This document shows positions 12,601 to 23,724 of a stretch of DNA of 64,000 nt, in pieces. Every line of letters begins with the position of its first letter. The stretch's first letter is position 1. A program made the position numbers and the translations under genes. The notes under the pieces are model-generated. The model had not been told where the DNA came from, did no database searches, and saw only the letters and a program-made list of their open reading frames with translations. The stretch covers positions 1,193,001-1,257,000 of the forward strand of contig NC_092575.1 in NCBI RefSeq assembly GCF_037975245.1, given 5' to 3'. This stretch comes from Apostichopus japonicus (lineage: Eukaryota; Echinodermata; Holothuroidea; Aspidochirotida; Stichopodidae).

Positions 12601-15600
12601 CTCCCGTGTGTTCTTTGTCCCTAGTGGTCTGCGCGCGAATGGTGAAAGAGGTTGTGAACCTAAGTGTAAGGTGATCTGTGTTTTGTCGCAGTAATTCATT
12701 CGTTTACATTACTGCCAACTTGTTTCCACAAAGCATGAGTTTTGCCATTGTCCACACCTCTCTTTAAGTAAAGTAACCGCCGTTTTTTCGCATTTTGTTT
12801 ATAGATGCTGAGCTAGATGAGATGGTTTCCAAGATTTGCAAAGATCACCCGGATTGGGGTCAGATTCACATTCAGGAGGATTTTGCAAAGAGGGGGATGT
12901 TCTTCCGCAGAGCCCAGATAAGGAACAGCGTGCGCAGAGTCGACCCCATCGGTATAGAACTCCGCAAGCTCAATAACCTGAAGAGGAGGTGGAACCGTGG
13001 CTCCTTGAAAAAATTGGACAGTATTTTACCGGCTGACGGCATCAACATGACCTCCACGGATTCATTCCTCTGTCAGCCGCCTCGGACCGGACTGAACGGT
13101 CTAAGTCAAGAGGACTCGGTGAGGCTCCTCAAGGACATTGTGTACTCCAGCAAGAGAAAGTATGTGGAGTACCCGCCACCTTTCAAGACGGAGGAGTCCT
13201 CTGAAGAGTCATCGAAAGAGGCAGGGGAGGAGCAGCAGGGTGACGAATTAATCAAAGCCGTAGAAGCGGTTCAGGTGAAGACTGAAGGCGAACCACTGGA
13301 AGCAGTAGAAGCGGTTCAGGTGAAGTCTGAAGGCGAACCACTGGAAGCCGTAGAAGCGGTTCAGGTGAAGACGGAAGGCGAACCGCCGGAAGACGCTGTG
13401 GCAGAGCCGGAGATGACCTCAGGGAAGGACGAAGCTACTGACCAAGACAGCACACCCACCGCAGAACCGACTGTGTCAACTGAAGGCTTGTCTGTGGAAA
13501 AGGATACCTATTGGAAGCATCGACTTCAAAGGTATATCATGGAGATGATGGATTGTCATCATATTGAAATATGATTTAATGGTGCCTTTTAGAAATAACA
13601 GATGCCCAGCCTAAACTATTTGCCCCAGTCGGTAGTCTGTCGACAAACATTATCCCTCCCAGACTTGATAGGTAGTCTAGCATCACCAGACTGTCAAACA
13701 TCCTGATCCCTGGCCTATATATCTGACTAACATCATCCCTCCCAGACTTGATAGGTAGTCTAGTATCACCAGACTGTCATACATCCTGATCCCTGGCCTA
13801 TATATCTGACTAACATTATCCCTCCCAGACTTGATAGGTAGTCTAGTATCACCAGACTGTCGTACATCCTGATCCCTGGCCTACAAGTGAAGTCCTTCCC
13901 TCTTGATTAGGCCACAGTATATTTGGAAGAGCTCTCTTTCTTGGTCAAAATTGCATATGAACAATTTTAGGGAGATTATTTGGTGTTAGTAAGCACAATG
14001 CCAGCTATACTTTCAATGTTATCAGGTTGACTAGATATTGGTAGGTCTATACATTATGTGAGAGTTATTACTGTAGTTTAATCTATCACAACCTGCTGTC
14101 TCTTTAGACCAAACTGGATGAAAGAATTGCCCAATGGAAACACACTGAAGGTTTTATTATTTCCCTCACTAGGAGATTGAAATGGTAGTAAACAGGTAGA
14201 TCTTCCCTGTAAGATTATTGTAGGGTAATCATTTATTGCTGAAAATCACAAGCAGGGTATGGTCCAGTCTTTACATATTTTCACAGCAATGCTGAATTTT
14301 GATGAGTTTTCTTTTCAATAAGTTATGTTATACGGACTAATGTTTCACATCTTTGCCGATATGTATATTACATCATTGCTGATATCTAGAAAGTTTGCAA
14401 TATTGTTTTTGCATTTTTGTTGTGCAATGCCATCTATATTATTCCCTGTTTGTTTATACGTGACATGGGTGACATAAAGATAGAATCCCAAACCAAAAAT
14501 TTGGCAATGACGACTTTGATGCTTTATGTTTTTGTCTTTTCTTGACAGTATGGTTATGTCAAACAAGAGAGCGGGCAGGCAAGCTGCTGCAGAAAGGAGA
14601 GGCCCCGAGGTGAAGATTCCCAAGGAGGACCTTAAGGAGTGCGTGGACCTGGGTTACTCCTCCACGAGGATTGCAGACAAATTCAGTACTAGCAAACACA
14701 ATGTGAGGAGACACCTGGACATGTACAAACTTGGAAAGGCTCGCAGATTTGAAATTCTAACAGGTAATGAGAGGTGGCTTTCACCAGGGGGCGTGGTAGG
14801 GGGAGGGATAAGGGGTCCATCTTTTACCAAACCTATGGGGTATTACTTCACATAAATTTGTTATCTAATCAAACTCAAGTTTAAAAGGAATCTGATCTGA
14901 TTAAGCAACAAATTTTTTAATGTTTTACTGTAATAGGTTTTAGGGTCTGTGGGATATTAAAATGGTAGAGTAGTTGTGTAAAGAGACCAAAATCCAACCA
15001 TCATCTTTACTTTGTCTGGGGCGGTCATAGTGCTAATCTATGACTTCATGGTGCCACATAGTGCACACAAACTTTTCACTCTCTTTCTTTTTTTTATCAT
15101 GCTTTCAAGCTTGAAAGTTAACAATGTTAAAGTAAGTGCCTTGACAGTTTTAAAATAAAGTCGGACAGTCCATCATAACCGTGCTGTAATATTACTGATG
15201 ATATTACTACAAACAAGAAGGAAAACAAACGAAAAACCCTAAACTAGATTTCAGCTATTTTAGTCATGGAACAATACATTCTGGAATAGCGCCCTTAACT
15301 AATCACAAACTTGTACAAGCCAGTACTGTAAATATTCTCAGAATGGCTGAATATAGGCCCACCACACACTTAGGACATAGCGAGCCTAGCTTCTGAATGT
15401 TAAGTCTGAGTAACTATTGTATACAGATCTCCCTAAAAATGAGTAAAAATGAATATCAGCACCACAGAACATCCTAAAAATGACACTAATTATCAAACTG
15501 TTTTACATGCAAATGATCCCAATTCCCAAACAACTAACTAAAGGCCATTCGTACACTGTAAATATTATATGTCATACGCTAGCAACAACATAACGTTAAC

Positions 15601-17539
15601 CTATACGGTGAACAACAACATTGCGAAAATGTGCGTAACTTTGGCTGTGAATTTCTCTTAAAAGAAAGTAGCTTTTACGCAATTATCTAGCATATAAAGA
15701 AAAGTAACAATATCAAACTCAAAACTAACCGTTCCTCTCTTCAGCCTATTGATCAGGTCACGAAAAGATGCAAAAAATTTTATATCACTTGTCAATGTGT
15801 TTCAATATTAAAGTCTACAAAGATGGCGATCGGGCTCAGCGAGCTAAACTCATGAAATAGATGGTGCCCTACCAAAAAAACTGTACTGAATCAACATATC
15901 CGGTACAGTCAACACTGCTGTTATCAGGTCGTTGCTAAAAACCATCTCCAGTACAGTAAATAAACATTGCAATAAATAAGGCAACAATTTAAATAAAAAT
16001 GGAAGCAATGATGTCATATTTAGACTTGATCAAGTCTCCAGCCTTGTGTATGAAGAAACATGAACTCTGTGATATCTCTCAAATTAAATAAGATTTATCT
16101 TTTGTTCATGGCAGTTTTATCTCAATCACAAAATTATTCCTTCATATGAGACTTTTTTCTTTTCTTTTCTTCCTTAATCAGATGAGACCATCGATGAAAT
16201 TGTCACGTCGGTGATTAGAGAACACGGTGTACTCAAAGGGAGGGACGTGTACGACAAGATCAAGGAAAGCGGACTCCAGATTCGGAAGGATGACATTCGC
16301 AAGAGTCTCTGCAGGTTGCACCCGAAGGGACTGCACAGAGGCGACCCCTCCATCCTGAAAAAGAGTTGGGATGCGGTGCAAAAGCAGGAGTCGGACGTCG
16401 CCTTCCTCATGCAAGAGCACCGCGCCATCGTCGATGGGAACGAGGAGGACGTGATTGTTTTGGACACGGACGAGCTGGCCAAACTAATGAACCACGAAGG
16501 AGGGATAGTACTCGTCGATGAACATGGAAACATCATGGGTGGCCAAGGGGATGTCGAGGAGTACCACCACCACCAACAACAACAGCAGCAGCATGAGCAG
16601 GAGCAACAGCAGCAGACACACTGTACCATCGAAACAGGTCACGTCGAGAACGGCATGGTAGTACTGCAGCACCAGGAAGGAGTCGTGGTTACAGCCGGTG
16701 TAGACACAGAGCAAGATGGTACACTCTTGAGTAATCAAGAGCAGCATAATCCTAGCAATGTCGCTGCTGTTGTTGCCAGTGATGAAGCTCCGTACCAACA
16801 TCCAGGAACCGTTGCTGAGGGACAAGAGATGAGTAAAGAGGAGAGTCTGGAGAGAACTCAACATTACCACCTGACACAGACTACCAATAACGAAAGCAGC
16901 TTAACCATCGCAAACCAGGAACATGCTCCTGAGAATAGTGTGGCACCCGTTGGTGAGGCTGCCGAGGAAACTACGCCTCAAGGTGATGCCGGTAATGACG
17001 GTACATCCGAGGTGGGCCAGACCCCTCAGGAAACCCCTCCTGCTGTTGAGTCACATGTGGTGGAGGCCAGCGGGGCCTCCCAAGCAATACCCACATCCGA
17101 AGAGAGTCAAATAAGTGCCATTATTTTAGAGTTTAACGTTCCACAGGGGCAAGAGTCCGGCCAGGGTGTCGCTCACACCAGCCAAGAGGGGCAATTTGCG
17201 ACCACACAGGAGACCTCCCAAGAGGTATACTTTGTGCAAGGTGAGCAGCAGAGCGAAGAAGTGAGGAGTCTGGTCGTGGTCAATGATTCTCAGGAAACGG
17301 AAGAGGACGCTAAAGATAGCGTTGGCAAAGAGGAGCATATCATTATGCAGCTGACAGAACCTGCTTCGGTTCCCGAGGGTGACACTCAGCAGGGCGTGTC
17401 CCTCACCTCCTTGAACACAGTACGACCAAACCAACTTTCAGCTCAGGTTTTACTCGAATTGGACAGAATCGCGCAAAATTTACAGTCACACGAAGTCCAG
17501 GGAGAGCCTGCACCAGCTGTGTCCACACAAGGACAATAG
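9653..17539 (+). CDS. Triple HTH-module, AT-hook nuclear protein (novel architecture, 1217 aa)
   Basis: Six coding exons: 9653-10102 (ATG at 9664), 11007-11691, 12246-12475, 12805-13531, 14549-14763, 16182-17539 (TAG). They alternate A and B types. A exons carry a helix-turn-helix with a shared LxxLKxCxDxGYxxxxIAxxF-like pattern, at residues about 18-58, 403-440 and 717-755. B exons start DxxLDEMV or DETIDEIV and carry a second helical domain, at about 147-190, 452-520 and 766-825, with RRVDPIG in B2 and CRLHPKG in B3. Every A-to-B intron is phase 1 and splits a GAT Asp codon; every B-to-A intron is phase 2. AT-hook-like cores are GKGRP (about 69-73), RGRPKK (219-224), RPGRPRKK (333-340) and KRGRP (395-399). 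Tails are Glu-rich, then His/Gln-rich (about 894-912) and acidic. From memory, an HTH followed by an RRVDPxG helical domain is the N-terminus of metazoan integrase-like transposon proteins; no DDE domain is seen here. It is probably a chromatin or transcription factor domesticated from a transposon. The function is unknown. Confidence 0.75.
10190..10520. repeat. 41-bp tandem repeat in the first coding intron
   Basis: The unit contains TCAGAATGCATAGATAAACA and TTTCATACTTGTACAGAAGG. It repeats about seven times with a 41-bp period (for example CAGAATGCAT at 10261 and again at 10302). The edge copies are diverged. Confidence 0.9.
13257..13391 (+). repeat. Coding 45-bp repeat: three AVEAVQVKTEGEPLE units
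   Basis: Three in-frame 15-residue copies in exon B2 of the HTH gene (residues about 603-647) read AVEAVQVKTEGEPLE, AVEAVQVKSEGEPLE and AVEAVQVKTEGEPPE. Near-identity at the DNA level points to recent expansion. Each copy holds VKTE or VKSE, which fits the sumoylation consensus (hydrophobic-Lys-x-Glu), with the lysines at about 610, 625 and 640. Confidence 0.9.
13650..13880. repeat. 83-bp tandem repeat, nearly three copies
   Basis: The landmark AGACTTGATAGGTAGTCTAG starts at 13661, 13744 and 13827, an 83-bp period. Each copy includes ATCACCAGACTGTC and CCTGATCCCTGGCCTA. It lies in the intron between exons B2 and A3 of the HTH gene. Confidence 0.9.
14955..16040. repeat. Dispersed repeat copy B in the last intron of the HTH gene
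   Basis: CAACCATCATCTTTAC near 14995, GACTTCATGGTGCCACATAG near 15045 and GAAAGTTAACAATGTTAAAG near 15113 match copy A at 6400-6620. The element ends near GATGTCATAT and AGACTTGATCAAGTCT (16010-16037), where only part of the copy-A palindrome survives. It also contains AAGATGGCG near 15820. Boundaries are approximate. Confidence 0.5.
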
Positions 17540-17603
17540 AGTCGGCGCCAGTGTCCACGCAGGGACAATAGAGTCGGCGCCAGTGTCCACGCAGGGACAA
17601 TAG
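17519..17603 (+). repeat. 32-bp tandem repeat spanning the HTH-gene stop codon
   Basis: Units starting GTGTCCAC begin at 17519, 17551 and 17583 (period 32). The unit holds GGACAATAG, and the TAG of the first copy is the stop of the 1217-residue protein. The other copies lie in the 3' UTR. Confidence 0.9.
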
Positions 17604-18970
17604 CAGTAATGGATGTGCTGTCAGTCATATGTTTCATATTGTGTGAAGTTTGAAGAGAATTATGAGAATCCACAGGGAGGATCAGTACTTCAGATTCAAA
17701 TGGAAATGGATTTTTGGGGGAATATGAGGAAAAGTTACAAAATAATAATGAAGTTTTTTTGAGATAATGGATGTAATATGTATATATAGAGAGAAGGGAG
17801 AAATGGTATCGCTGTGCCAATAGAACAATGTAGGAGGATGGAGATGTTGTATGCATCTCAACAGTTGACAAGAACAGGCAGGTTTTATCATTCAGTTAGA
17901 TAAGTCATCTATGTCTTAAGATGGCTATATGCTTGTGGATGGCTACATCCCTTGTTAAGATGGCTACATGCTGAGGCTCCCAATGATAGAATTGTAACCT
18001 TGACAAGAATGTATGAAAGAAGTGCATGTTATTACTGAAGCATCTTAGGCCAGTTTGCTTTTAATAGTAGAGATAATATTTAAGTTATCATAGAAAGCAA
18101 GAACAAGTTTTTTCTAACTTTTATGGCATAAAAATATCAGTTTAAAAAGTCTATGGAATAGGGTGGTTTTTGTTTGTCTGGCCAGAGAAGGGGGTGGGTG
18201 GGGGGAGGAGGAGGAGAAAGAATGACATGTTCATGATAAGGTCTGAAAAAAGAGGTAAGGGTCACACCCTTGCCTTTTGTTTTATATTTGTTGCCCCTCA
18301 GCAGACTTACCCAGATACTCATAAACCTAGGTTTTGAATTTAACCAGGATTTGGATTAGAGAATTACCCTTTTTTTGTGGAAATTCATACACAGGAAGAT
18401 TTATTGGGATATTGGTTTTTAATACAATTCTAGAACTGTGATTAGAGGAATTGAACTTGCTGCGAATCAAGGAGATTGAGGATATTCATTAGTGTTTTTT
18501 TGTTTTAAGTTTTTGTTATGGTTCTTGGGGTCCAGTAACTGTCCACCCATCCACAATCGATGACAATAGCACCACATGTGAATGAACATATTAAGCATCA
18601 GGACATTGCAATATTCTCAGTTGGTGAGCTTTTCATGATTTTTCATCAATAAATTTGTCTTTTCATCGATGAAATTGGCTGGTTTTTCTTTGATTAATTT
18701 GAACCACTTGCTTTATTGATGATTGTCTTTTTTGGCATTAGTTATGTTTTTGCTGATTGATCATTTTAATAAGTTTACCATCGATTTCTTGTTCTTCATG
18801 TTTCAATAATAGTTCACAGGTTCAGAAATATCGTAAACTACAAATTGGTAAGATTTGGGGAGCCTTATTGTTTGAAAACAAAATGCTGAAAAGAGTTATA
18901 AACAGCATTTAATATACACTGAATTTGTCATTTCTTTCTTTTGAGATCATTTTGACAGAATAATAAACAC
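17540..18970 (+). other. 3' UTR of the HTH gene with candidate polyadenylation signals
   Basis: No further coding sequence on this strand. AATAAA hexamers occur at 18648-18653 and 18962-18967, and either could end the transcript. The sequence becomes T-rich toward 18700. No homology was recognised. Confidence 0.4.
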
Positions 18971-21490
18971 CATGTAGAAGCTGTTTCGTTATTCTTACTG
19001 GGTATGTTCATGTCATTTTTGGATTGTCTCTGAGTGGATTGGTTATTAAGTTTATTCTCATAAGAGTATGATATGAAACCTTCACAATGCCAGCTTTTGT
19101 CTGTTGCCTATTGTATGTTAGATGTCCTAGTTTATTAATTAATAATTAATAAGGGAGATTAAAGGGTGACAGAACATTAGTCACCATATGTGTAAGTGCA
19201 AGGGGAAAAATGGAGGTGCTTGTAATGTTGCTACAGCTATTCTGGTTTTCAGTTGATTAATTCCAGTTTTCTAGCTATTCCGGTTTTCCAGCTATTCTGG
19301 TTCTCTAGTTTTCCAGCTATTCTGGTTGTCTAGTTTATTAAATTGAGATAGATTAAAGGGTGACACAACATTAGTCTTCATAGGTTATAGTCCAAGAAAA
19401 AAGAAAATTGAGCTGGTAGTAAAGTTGCTATAATATTCCGGTTTTCAATATATTCAGCTTTAAAATGTATGCTAAATCTCTGAAATGATGAATGACATTG
19501 GCCCCTCAGTGTAGGTCTTACTGTTAACATCAACCCATTAATTTATACTATCTTATAACACCACCCATATATGTTCTTTTTTAACTTGATGTAAATAACA
19601 GAGTACCCTTGGTTGACTATCAACACTATTTGGAATTGACCCATTGTCATGTATTGTAAACATGTTATTTAAGGTCGTAACAAGTCTTATTTTCCTATAG
19701 AGTTTAGTAGGGCATCTGAGAATATGACCTAGAGGTCTGTGTTATTAGACTAAGCAGTCCATCCACTTTCACTGATGGCTCTTTGATACACTATGTAGGG
19801 TCATTCTCGAAAAGTGGTACATCAGCACAACCTGGATTGGTAGCGGTACGTCTTAATGTTCTACAAAATATGCAAATTTAGTCTGTGCCTAAGGTCGTCC
19901 TTTAAGATGAAGGTAAAAAATATTTTACACTGCAGGCATGTACAACTTCCTTGTCAGTGTCAGGTACTGTCTACACATAAATGATATATTGACAATAAGA
20001 GCTGTTAGCTTTACCAGAGAACTGAAAGAATTTCAGATTCATGAGTTTTGTTGATAGCTTTTCGATTTCACCCATCTATTGATGAATTTTCTTGTTTAGT
20101 TTCATTCTATTGCACTGATTATTGAGCTGAAGTACAGGTTTCTTGTGGAACTTTTAGAGTGCTGTTTTAACAATAATAATAACAAAATTTTTAATAATGA
20201 ATTAATTAATAATGATAAAGTTTTCTAGGGGATTTCTTGTTGGTCATTGTTGATTAATACAGGAATATAAATCAAGAAAACATTTGAAAATAAAGACAGA
20301 AATCTGGAATGTGTGCATGATCAATTCCTTTTTTTATTATCGTCACAAACTTTTCCTTTTTATCGCATTTCTTTCATGTTGGAAGATAAAATTATAAAAA
20401 GAAAAAACTGTCTGCATATTTAGTTAGTTCTGGTGAAGATGTAGTAAATATAATGGCAAAACCTGCACAATGATTTAACCATCTTACACAGTTACTCCAA
20501 TTTAAACACCACAAGGCAATTTACCAATAGTAACAGACTTCCAACTGTTGCAATCAATTGACAAGGCATAATTTCAAATGTGGTACCATTTTCATGTAGA
20601 AACCCACACCCATAATAATTTTTTCCCCCACAAAAAGGGAGGTTTCAGTGTTAATTATTAAAGGGCATGTTACATTGACCAGAACAATAACACTGACTCA
20701 CTTTTTGACCGGTTTCCTCCTTCCTTTGTGGGGAGAAGCTGGTGAGATGGCGGTACATACTACTAACTCCCTTGCTTCCCCTCCCTGCCTTTAATAGTCA
20801 CATGCAGACACCAATAATCATAATGTTTATACTTTGTCCTACAGCTGAAACTTCAAATTAAAATTTAATTTAATGACCGTTAACCCCACAAAATGTGGCA
20901 TTTTCTGTCCAAACTTGAATATGTCATGTCCCCTTCCTACCTCACTCCAGACTTTCCCCTTCCTATTCATCTATACATGGCTCATATGAAATACATCATT
21001 CTGCTTATTTTATATTTTGACTTCTTATTGACCAAATTATTTTTGGTTTTGAGAATTGATTCATATTAATCTACAATCGAGTAAGACAATGAAATCATGG
21101 CATGGAAGTAAGATGTCGGGAATGAAAGTTAATCAACAAATGTAGGTATTTGTAGGTTTAATATATATACTTACCCATCCTCCAACAATGATTCCGCCAC
21201 AGAATTAAATGAGAGTCCCTGCCCCCTATGTTCACTGAACTCCTTAGATCATGGCAGAAATCCCTTCTGAAGAAAATTAGAATGTTGGGTAAAAACCTGG
21301 AACCACCACACATTATTTCCAGTGATATTTTGACATTACAGTTTAATCCCTTGATTGAACCATGGAGCTATGTTTATAGCTCCATGATTGAACCCTTTAA
21401 AAATTTATGACGTATGTTAAAGGGGTTTACATGATCCCAATGTTAACCCCATTCAATCCCTGTTGAACCCAATGCAATGTGAAGGCCGCA
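18971..21490. other. Intergenic AT-rich sequence
   Basis: No gene recognised on either strand. A short run of related CAGCTATTCTGGTTTTC phrases lies at 19230-19330. The only clear structure is the hairpin at 21353-21393, listed separately. Confidence 0.45.
21353..21393. repeat. 11-bp hairpin flanked by GATTGAAC direct repeats
   Basis: CATGGAGCTAT (21361-21371) pairs with ATAGCTCCATG (21376-21386) across a 4-nt GTTT loop. GATTGAAC lies on both sides (21353-21360 and 21386-21393, sharing one base with the stem). The same ATGGAGCT/AGCTCCAT pair occurs at 6969-6987. It may be a minimal transposon relic. Confidence 0.5.
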
Positions 21491-21499
21491 GCTCCTATT

Positions 21500-21806
21500 T
21501 ATCATTTAACTGATCCCTGGGTGTGTCACTGTGTCCACGCACGTGATACGTGAAGACTGTAGCAAAGCGTGTCAATCCGCCATAATGTCCTGTGATGTTC
21601 ATACCAGTGTAATACACTGCACATGTGTTCGTACGTAGAGTTGTATATACAGCCTAGTCAACTAGCGTCCTCTCAACAGCTCGCATCTGTATGGGGTCAA
21701 TCGTTATTTCAAGGAAATTCTATTGAAAAGTTTGGCTCTGGTGTCCGGCAAACGGTTTTTACTTTGATCAACTTCAGCATCAGAATATCCGATTTATGCA
21801 AGACTG
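21500..21806 (+). promoter_or_regulatory. Possible promoter and 5' UTR exon of the FLYWCH/QPRT unit
   Basis: A CpG-containing stretch with ACGTGATACGTG-like E-box text (about 21540) leads to a good donor, AGACTG|GTAAGA, at 21806/21807. No long frame with a conserved product exists here, so a non-coding first exon splicing to the acceptor at 23254 is plausible. It rests on splice signals and position only. Confidence 0.3.
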
Positions 21807-23254
21807 GTAAGAACATCTTGACGAGTTCTTGAAATATCATTTCATCATACTGACTTGTCTTAGCCCTATTGAAATCAGGTCGAGCATAATTTAGGCTACA
21901 ATATCGTAGCCAAAGTCAAGACTGCCTTAGCCTAAGTTAGGCGTAGGTAAAGATCTAGCCACTGTTAATGTAAGTCTAACTTTTGCTTTTGCTAGGATCA
22001 GGACAGACTCTAACACTTAACTTCTAATTGAACAATGACCTAGCTTAAGTTTTAAAGGACACATACTAACTTTTTGTAACTTTATATAGCCTAGAACTGG
22101 CTTAGGCCAAGTTTCTTTACTGGCCGGTATAAATGTATACCTAAAATTATTAATATATATGCAGTAACTGGGACTCGGCCTTGTTTCAGTTCAAAAGATC
22201 ACCTGAGTTTGGCTCAACCTAAGACTATAATTGAAAACATTCAAACTGAAAGACCTTGAGCAAAAGCTTTGCATCTTCAATCAACTTGTAAGGATGTCAT
22301 TTGCTAAGTGCATTTGTATTTAGAAAGTTTATCCAGTACAGGTCCTATACACTAAAGTTACATTGATGGAATTACGGTCCAAAAATTTGCTCCTGGGTAC
22401 TTGTTGGCTAATATTGTTCTAGTTACTTTTCCATTTCGCATTCAACATTGAATCCAGCTAAATATCACAGCACAGTGACACTTGCACAAGGTCTATCCAT
22501 GTACGTTTTGTTAACTCTAAAATTGGTCTGTCACAAAGGGTTATCAGGCACAAGTGTGCCGTAACGTACGTACATCAGCAAAAGGATGGGTAATATAACT
22601 TACGTAGAGCAGGATTTGTCTGTTAAATAGTAGACTCATTACGCCCAAATGGTGCAAAACTTGTCGTGTTTTAGACAGTCGAGTCTGCCTGCCATGAAAT
22701 AATAGCATTATCTAGCATGCACATGAATCCCATGCAGTCTGGAAATGGAAGAAATTTGAAAAAAGCAGGGAAAATGAAAAACATCTTAAATTTTAGGACT
22801 TTAATGTCCTTGAATTTTGAAGTTAAGTCTGGAAAAGTGAGGAAAATATTTTGGTTAAAAAAAAATTCTGGATTCCAATTTGTTGAAAAGTGTGGGAACC
22901 ATCATGTGTGTACAGTAGTAGGGACTTTCATATCCAGTACCCTATACATGTAAGTATATTGGATGCAGATGTATATATTCCTTAGCATAGCAAATAGCAA
23001 AAATCCAAAGTGTGACTGAATGTATGCAGCTAAAGGCTACACAAGAACTTCCAAGTGCAGTTTCACTTTTCTTAAATTGAAATTTGTTTTGAAAACTTGT
23101 TAAATAGGCTTCAAGCAATACTGTTAAAATGGATTGTAAGAAACCAATGCATTGGCCTTTTTGTAATTAAAATTTTTCCCTCCGAGATCATCTAATTTAT
23201 GATAAGAAAAACCTTCTGCTTTTTTTTGTGCTCTCCTGGTATTGTTACAAACAG

Positions 23255-23724
23255 CTCTCTCCCTTGGGTGAACAATGGCGGAACAAGTCGAGTTATCTGT
23301 CACCTTCGAACACATCACTCTGAAGAGAGGAAGTGGGTTCCTAGTAGACGGATTCATCTACACACGCAAACTCGTGCGTAAGGACCGAGTCATGATAAGA
23401 TGCCAGGAGCGTAAATGTCCAGCTAAGGGGTACATCTCAGATGAACTGGCGATCATTACAAACGCAAGCCACAACCACGAAAGCCCGGATGTACGGGCTA
23501 TCAGGTTCAGGGCCCAGCTGAGGGAGGCCGTCGGAGAAGAACGCAACATAGGCCTGTCTGTCCCGGACGTCTACGAGCAGGTTAAGTGGAACTTTCTGCA
23601 ACAGGCTGAAACGGTGCAACAGAGAGAGGAACTGGAAGCTTCATTACCGGCACGATCTACTGTAGAGAGGGCGCTACATCGTAGGAGAAGTGAAGTGATG
23701 CCACAAACATCAGCCTTCCGTCAG
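23255..23724 (+). CDS. FLYWCH-type zinc finger exon (transposon-derived module)
   Basis: The exon follows the acceptor ACAG at 23251-23254. An in-frame TGA at 23269 precedes the ATG at 23275, so that ATG is the natural start. It encodes 150 residues and ends at a phase-0 donor, CGTCAG|GTAAAT. Residues about 9-68 form a FLYWCH-like finger: FEHI, GSGFLVDGFIYTRK, then C43-x4-C48-x17-H66-x-H68; the usual Trp before the first Cys is Ile. The rest (RAIRFRAQLREAVGEE, then LPARSTVERALHRRRS) resembles the linker after FLYWCH fingers in Mutator-like transposon proteins. FLYWCH fingers bind DNA. The next exon in phase is the first QPRT exon, so this may be the N-terminus of a FLYWCH-QPRT product. Otherwise it is a separate gene whose later exons were not found. 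Confidence 0.6.

Noticed and set aside
16174-16870. Minus-strand frames rich in Cys, Leu and Val opposite the last HTH-gene exon
   Set aside because: They arise from the complement of CAG/CAA glutamine repeats and acidic codons.
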